Assembly: GCA_016647705.1 (NCBI GenBank)
Contig: CM028326.1
Coordinates: 30,391,401 to 30,455,400 of the forward strand
Direction of reading: 5' to 3'
DNA: 64,000 nt
Source: Eucommia ulmoides
Lineage: Eukaryota; Streptophyta; Magnoliopsida; Garryales; Eucommiaceae
In this document: piece by piece, positions 58,908 through 64,000 of the stretch
Layout: each line of letters begins with the position of its first letter
Numbering within the stretch: the stretch's first letter is position 1
Translations under genes and position numbers: made by a program
The notes under the pieces: model-generated
Database searches by the model: none
Seen by the model: only the letters and a program-made list of their open reading frames with translations
Told to the model about the DNA's origin: nothing

Positions 58908-59418
58908 TATAACGTCCCTTACACTTTGGCCTTCCCACTAGAGGAATTCTCTAAGTATGGAATGTAAGTCTTGTATATATAGGGTAGGGGAAGAGGGTAC
59001 TCTTGGAGGCTTCCTATTTTCTAAAATATTATAGCATATTATAGAGAAATGTAGAGCATCCTAGACGCCTCATTTTCTAGAATTTTCTTTTATAAATACC
59101 TAGTAGAATTCCCTAGATGATTTATTGTAACCGTTAAATCAAAATGATCTCGGTTATCCATTGTAAGGCCCTTGGCCTATATAAAGAGGAGGAAGCTCAT
59201 TTGCTCATCACCAAGTCGGAATCAAGAAATACAAGCTTTCATTCTCCCAAGCTCTCTCTTGCTCTCCTACTCTTGTAAGCTCTCTGGCTTTCCTTACTTT
59301 CTTCCTTCTTAAAGTTTGTATGGTTGTTTGTCTTGGTAAGGCTTACTCAGCACTTCCAAGAGGTTGGAATCGAGGTTAAGTGTCACATGGTTACTTCGAC
59401 AAAAGTAAGTCCGTGACA
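58908..59418 (+). repeat. 3' LTR of gag-only element
   Basis: It matches 56,814-57,321 but starts TATAACG instead of TGTAACG, a single terminal change. Confidence 0.9.
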
Positions 59419-59852
59419 CAACGCTCAATAGATTTTGAACCCCTTTACTACATGCATTTAATCAATCCATATATAAACACATAGACATGTTTCCCACATA
59501 ATAATCCTAAATATTTCATGAAAACTAACAGTTAAAATTTAACAACAGTTTTAGTATGAATCATATAATAGAGAGAGAGGTTAAATATAAATATTAAAAG
59601 AGTTAAAAATTCTACCTGAAATCCGAAGTCGAAATACTTTTCTCGCTCAAAAATCATTCAAGTTATATATTTTCGCACCAACAAAAGTTAATTCTAGAGG
59701 TTTTTACACTTTTCTTATATGCTTAATATATATCCTTAATGTATAAATGTATATTGATAAATGCCTAATCGCCTCTTTTTGTTTTATTTCAATGCCATAT
59801 ACATGGCTTGGATTTGTTTCATTTTTTAAGAAGGAAACAAGTCCAACCACAT

Positions 59853-59896
<44 letters not shown>
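59853..59896. repeat. (TA)n microsatellite in gypsy LTR
   Basis: About 20 TA units. A TA tract lies at the same place in the sister LTR (63,593-63,662), where the alignment of the two LTRs ends. Confidence 0.9.
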
Positions 59897-59901
<5 letters not shown>

Positions 59902-60764
59902 CTCAAAACTTTTAAATTATAGTTTAAATAATACAATAGTCTCAAAACTTTGAAAAATCAATTTAAAATTAACATTTAACCTCCAAAAATACTCAAATAT
60001 TTATTTATACCATAAGTATATATTAAATAATATAAAAAATATCAAATATTCATGTATACAAAACAACCCTAAAAAAACATTAAACTTATATAAAATAATT
60101 TTTCAAAATATAAATTTCGAAGTATTACAATTTACCCCCCTTAAATAAATTATGTCCTCGAAATTTCGTTAAAAACAATAGTAATTCAAAATTGCTCCAT
60201 ATGGTCATGTTAGTCACACTCGATTCTATAACAATTATCCTCTATGTAGAGTTCCATACCCAAAAGTTACCTATAATTCATAACCGTCAAAATCTATATT
60301 GTATATTGTCACTTTTGCATTTGCGGTGGCCCACTTTATATTCAACAACATACAAACAGGGTGCACTTTGGTTGGTAACACCTAATATAGATAACCAATT
60401 GCCAAAGAATCTTATATTTCTAAATATTTTTGCTGCGCTACTTTGATAAAAATATTAATAAATATATATGTCTATATACAATCAACAAATATATTTTTAA
60501 AATATCACGGTAGTCTCACTTGAATTGAGTCTATCTTAATTCCAACAAATCCACGACCTTAATAATTTTCTCACTTGGTACAACTTTTCAAGCCCATTGC
60601 CATATCCCATAATCAACACTGATCAACTCCATCTAACATTCAAGTCAACATATTCACCCAAATTCCTCGTGGACTGTCATGTACGACTAAAAATAATCAT
60701 CTCCAATATCTACATTAAAATTCTAATAATCTCATAAACTTTTTCATAGATATCATCACAATCC

Positions 60765-61010
60765 AAACTTGAAATACGTCTGAAAACCCATAAATATCTC
60801 TCAATTACATAAATACGTTTCAAAACACCCAAATACGTCTCAATCATATAAATACATCACAACCACATAAATATGTCTCGAAACACATAAATAAGTGTCA
60901 ACCACATAATACGTCTCGAAACACATAAATTATTTGTCAATCACATAAATACGTCTCTAACATATAAATATGTCTCAAAATATATAGATATGTCTCAATA
61001 ATTTAAAACT
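60765..61010. repeat. Tandem repeat, unit about 20 bp (ACATAAATACGTCTCAA)
   Basis: About eleven imperfect copies of ACATAAATA(C/T)GTCTC(A/G)AA with small indels. The period of about two turns of the helix is fairly regular. Confidence 0.75.
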
Positions 61011-61129
61011 TACATAATATAATGAGTTCAATACTCACGTAACATGTATATAAAAATACTACATAAAATCTGCCAAAAGTCTCAACAATTTCCACACACT
61101 CCGACTCTACATATTTTTAGTAGTGAACC

Positions 61130-61990
61130 AATATTTATCTGAATATTTTATTGGTGTACTGTCTTTCATACTATAAAAATAATTATTTATAGATCAAGTA
61201 ATTTTTTTATCAAAATATTTCAACAAATATTACCACACTGGAAAATATCAAAATTCCATAATATCATAGAACAACCGAATTTAAATTGACAAATCAACTC
61301 ACTTTTATTTAATAAAGTATCATATTTCCTTACTAACTATAGAATCATTTTACCCCACAATCAGGAGTTATCATATCAACTACCTGCAGGACTTACCCTC
61401 CTGACATGTCTCAACACAATATATCATAATCAATTCCATATTCAACTTCTCCTGTCAAATCAACAATATATTTTTATCACCTGCAAGACTTGCCCTCCTG
61501 TCAGGTCTAACAATATATTCATTATCAATTCCATATTTAACTCCACCATATTATATCGTCAATACCAAATTCAACTCCACCATATTAATAATCAATATCA
61601 CATTCAACTCCACCATATTGATAGTTAACAACATGTGGTAAAAATCACCATATCATACCAATAATCATCGTCAACAACAACATTATATATCAACTACCTG
61701 CAGAACTTGTTCTCCTGTCAGGTCATAGCACAACGTCCTACAGGACATGTCTTCCTGTAAAGACCAATAATATCTTGTAAAACATGTCTTCCTCACGAGA
61801 TAACTATGGCATAGCAGAATAATAAAAATTATTTTTCACCTTTAAATTTTATTTGATTCATTTAACATCATAAAATTATCCATTTTTTTATCAACACTTT
61901 TTGCACAATTTAATACGAAAAATATAATTTGATAATTTATATAGACGACAATAAACTCATTTTTAAACCGATAACCCTATGGTCCATAAC
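61130..61990 (-). mobile_element. Gypsy LTR fragment related to 41,036-42,810
   Basis: Shared landmarks in the same order are GGTGTACTGTCTTTCATA (61,153), CCCCACAATCAGGAGTTATC (61,353) and ACAACGTCCTACAGGACATG (61,729). The ACCTGCAGGACTTACCCTCC motif recurs three to four times between 61,380 and 61,760, making a local amplification. The ends could not be defined. Confidence 0.6.
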
Positions 61991-62872
61991 TAGCACGACA
62001 CTCACAGTCTTAATGGATACCGTAACCCTTCCCATTAATTTGAATAGAGAAAAAGAACAATTAAAATAGACCTTTGCATCAATCCACCTTTTATTAAATC
62101 GAAACATCCTTAGCATAAATAAACCCTAAAATATCTTGAATATAGATAACACTTCATGAAACACACTTTTGATTTTTGCTTTTACTAATAATAAAAAATA
62201 AAAAATAAATAAAAAAAAAATCATTCAAGTAACTGTATATATTGTAAATAATACTTGAAAAAAGTGTTACCAAACAATATGTCAGTTAATTAAGATTAAT
62301 GTCTGAAATAGGTGAGATAGCTTATTCCAATATATTGAAGGATTTTTTTGGTAGGGTTGGAAGAGCCTTGCTTCGAACATGGTAACTTGCTTCAATATTC
62401 AAATTTTGAAATCTAACTTTTATTGTGGGAAGTTGAATGCCAACACTGTCGCCAATAAAAATAAAAATGATTTTTTATTTCATTTTTATTTTTTTAGTCA
62501 ATCAATCACTTATTAAGCATCTTAAAATAGAAATTTTAATTCATTACCCTCAATGCATTTAGCTGTAATTTAAATCTATAGAATCTTATTATATATATAA
62601 AAAAAAAAATTATAAATTTCTAGACGACAACAAAAAAAAAAAAAAACTTACTTATTGGTGAAATCTTTTAATTTGTTCAAGAATTTCTATCTTAAGTTGA
62701 AAGTCGATCAATCGCAGCACATCTTCGTGTCTCTTTATCAACCGATCATCTGAATTTCTCGAATCCATTTCCTCTACCACGATTATGTTATCATAAACTT
62801 CTTAACTTACTATGAATAATGGGTATCATAACTCAAGCCTAGGATAGTCGCAAATCTACTTGGATATCACTT

Positions 62873-63604
62873 TGTAACAACTCGATTTTCCAAGACCGCC
62901 ACGCGGTTTTTTCCTTTGGAGAATTAATACTAAAATTGAATGACCAATATTTTATTCTATAAAAAATCTGAAAAAAATTACAAACTACGGCGATAATTAC
63001 AATTATCGATTTATCGAGTCAATTTTACAATAGTAAATAATAAATACAATTATTACAAATTAAATAAAAATTCAAATAAAATTTCATGCGCAATACCATT
63101 TTCCTCGGCCTTGCAATAAAAATTGTGAAGTTTTGAGCTAACGCTGAATAGAATTTTAACTATTTTACTACGTGCATTTAATCAATCCACAAATAAACAC
63201 ATAAACATGTTTCCCACATAATAATCCTAAATATTTCATGAAAACTAACAGTTAAAATTTAACAACAGTTTTAGCATGAATCACATAATAGAGAGAGAGA
63301 GAGGTTAAATATAAATATTAAAAGAGTTAGAAATTATACCTGAAATCCGAAGTCGAAATATTTTTCTCGCTAAAAAATCATTCAAGATATATATTTTCGC
63401 ACCAACAGAAGTTAATTCTAGAGGTTTTTACACTTTGCTTATATGCTTAATATATATCCTTAATATATATTCTTAATGTATATATGTATATTAATAAATG
63501 TCTAACCGCCTCTTTTTGTTTTATTTCAATACCATAAACATGGGTTGGATTTGTTTCTTTTTTTAAGAATGAAGCAAGTCCAACCACATGTTTATATATA
63601 TGTG

Positions 63605-63662
<58 letters not shown>
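62873..63662 (-). mobile_element. 5' LTR of the minus-strand gypsy element (truncated)
   Basis: It matches 56,544-56,813 plus 59,419-59,895 almost base for base, starting TGTAACAACTCGATTTTCC on the plus strand. Similarity stops at the TA microsatellite at 63,593-63,662, after which a different sequence follows. The LTR was therefore either broken at the microsatellite or hit by another insertion. Confidence 0.75.
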
Positions 63663-64000
63663 TTATTTTTTTATTTACACTAATATCTGATGTAGTAAAA
63701 AATTTTCCGTCACGTGTCAATCTCCACACGTATTAGAAAATCTTTCGTTTTCCTTCCTTACCTGCAAAACCGTGAATTCTAATGGGGAACACCGGTGTGG
63801 TGTCGGCCAAATAACCTCCGGCGTGAGAATAAGTTAAGCTAAATATAGTGAAAATAAATTGCACACTTAAAATCAGAGTCCCCATTACTAGTTACCTTCT
63901 TCCTTTTTATAAGGTAATCTGTTTGTTATCTCTTGAATAGAAATATCATTCAGTTATTTGTATCTCTCTACCGTTATATATAATAGCCATTATCCCCGTA
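63663..64000. other. Unassigned repeat-like sequence at window edge
   Basis: It includes CCGTCACGTG at 63,708 and a GC-richer stretch, ACACCGGTGTGGTGTCGGCC, near 63,788. It looks like a further transposon running out of the window. No open frame is supported. Confidence 0.35.

Larger units (their letters stand above)
56814..59418 (+). mobile_element. Gag-only LTR retrotransposon (TR-GAG type), complete
   Basis: The 5' LTR is 56,814-57,321 (508 bp) and the 3' LTR 58,908-59,418 (511 bp), about nine-tenths identical by eye. They share TATAAAGGGGAGGA-type promoter motifs and end GTGACA. TGGTATCAGAGC, a perfect initiator-Met primer site, lies at 57,324. A purine tract, AGGTCGGGGAGAA, precedes the 3' LTR. 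CAAC is duplicated at 56,810-56,813 and 59,419-59,422. The 1.6-kb interior encodes only Gag and a stub of the protease; no RT, integrase or RNase H is present. It would need enzymes from a gypsy partner. Confidence 0.9.
56544..60129 (-). mobile_element. 3' LTR of a minus-strand gypsy element (hosting the gag-only element)
   Basis: On the minus strand it begins TGTAATACTTCGAAATT at 60,129 and ends AATCAGGTCATTACA at 56,544. Just upstream in that orientation, 60,130-60,165 reads TTTCGAGGACATAATTTATT then AAGGGGGG, the typical end of a chromovirus pol followed by its polypurine tract. The parts outside the nested element (56,544-56,813 and 59,419-59,895) match 62,873-63,660 closely, so those are the two LTRs of one element. 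Net LTR length is about 980 bp. Confidence 0.75.
60130..62872 (-). mobile_element. Internal region of the minus-strand gypsy element, coding lost
   Basis: The polypurine side is at 60,130-60,165. A TGATATCC primer-site-like sequence (minus strand) lies at about 62,861-62,868, next to the 5' LTR. In between there is no gag or pol. Instead, 60,765-61,010 is a tandem repeat, and about 61,130-61,990 is a minus-strand LTR fragment related to 41,036-42,810. The element is a deletion derivative whose coding part has been replaced by, or recombined with, other repeats. Confidence 0.55.

Noticed and set aside
2831-63662. A CRISPR-like or bacterial defence array among the short repeats
   Set aside because: Repeat spacing is irregular, spacers are AT-rich and related to each other, and the context is a plant nuclear genome with introns and LTR elements.

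Overview
This is nuclear DNA of a flowering plant, almost certainly a eudicot. It is AT-rich, has GT-AG introns, and carries two single-copy plant genes embedded in a dense, nested layer of Ty1/copia, Ty3/gypsy, Mutator-like and Harbinger-like elements. I cannot name the species. No tRNA, rRNA, CRISPR array or bacterial gene was seen.

Two host genes are supported exon by exon. The first, at 16,886-21,022 (+), is a ROP/RAC small GTPase of type II: eight exons, 210 residues, ending in a GC-CG box encoded by a separate last exon. The second, at 24,312-31,041 (-), is a SUO-like nuclear protein with a BAH domain, a TFIIS N-terminal (LW) domain and a long C-terminal tail. It has three exons and 1,663 residues. 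The two genes are convergent, with 3.3 kb between their stop codons.

Layout from the left. 1-5,130 holds a Tourist-like MITE and scrambled copia relics, with a 966-bp solo LTR inside. 5,130-11,560 holds an array of a short TTGAATGTAAC-type repeat and a 2.7-kb solo LTR with a perfect 5-bp target duplication. 11,686-16,473 is a Mutator-like element with a target duplication of 8-9 bp, inserted about 400 bp upstream of the ROP start and itself invaded by a second related solo LTR. 16.5-31.6 kb is the gene island, with MITEs and a minisatellite in ROP introns. 32,883-38,865 is a Harbinger/Tourist-like element split by a decayed but structurally complete copia element with TA...CA LTR ends.

Further right, 39,187-43,185 and 47,811-49,867 are solo LTRs of one copia family. 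A related third copy at about 51,100-52,232 still heads a truncated SIRE-like copia element. 54.4-56.5 kb is a Tat-like gypsy relic. From 56,544 to beyond about 63,660 lies a minus-strand gypsy element that has lost its coding region; its 3' LTR hosts a complete gag-only (TR-GAG type) retrotransposon.

The strongest leads are four. Three LTRs share a 3'-terminal hairpin, one with a compensatory base-pair change. The gag-only element has its own LTRs, PBS and PPT. Solo LTRs are common, and several LTRs have non-canonical ends. In the ROP gene, the final intron decides whether the C-terminus is a GC-CG box or a short GCLV end.
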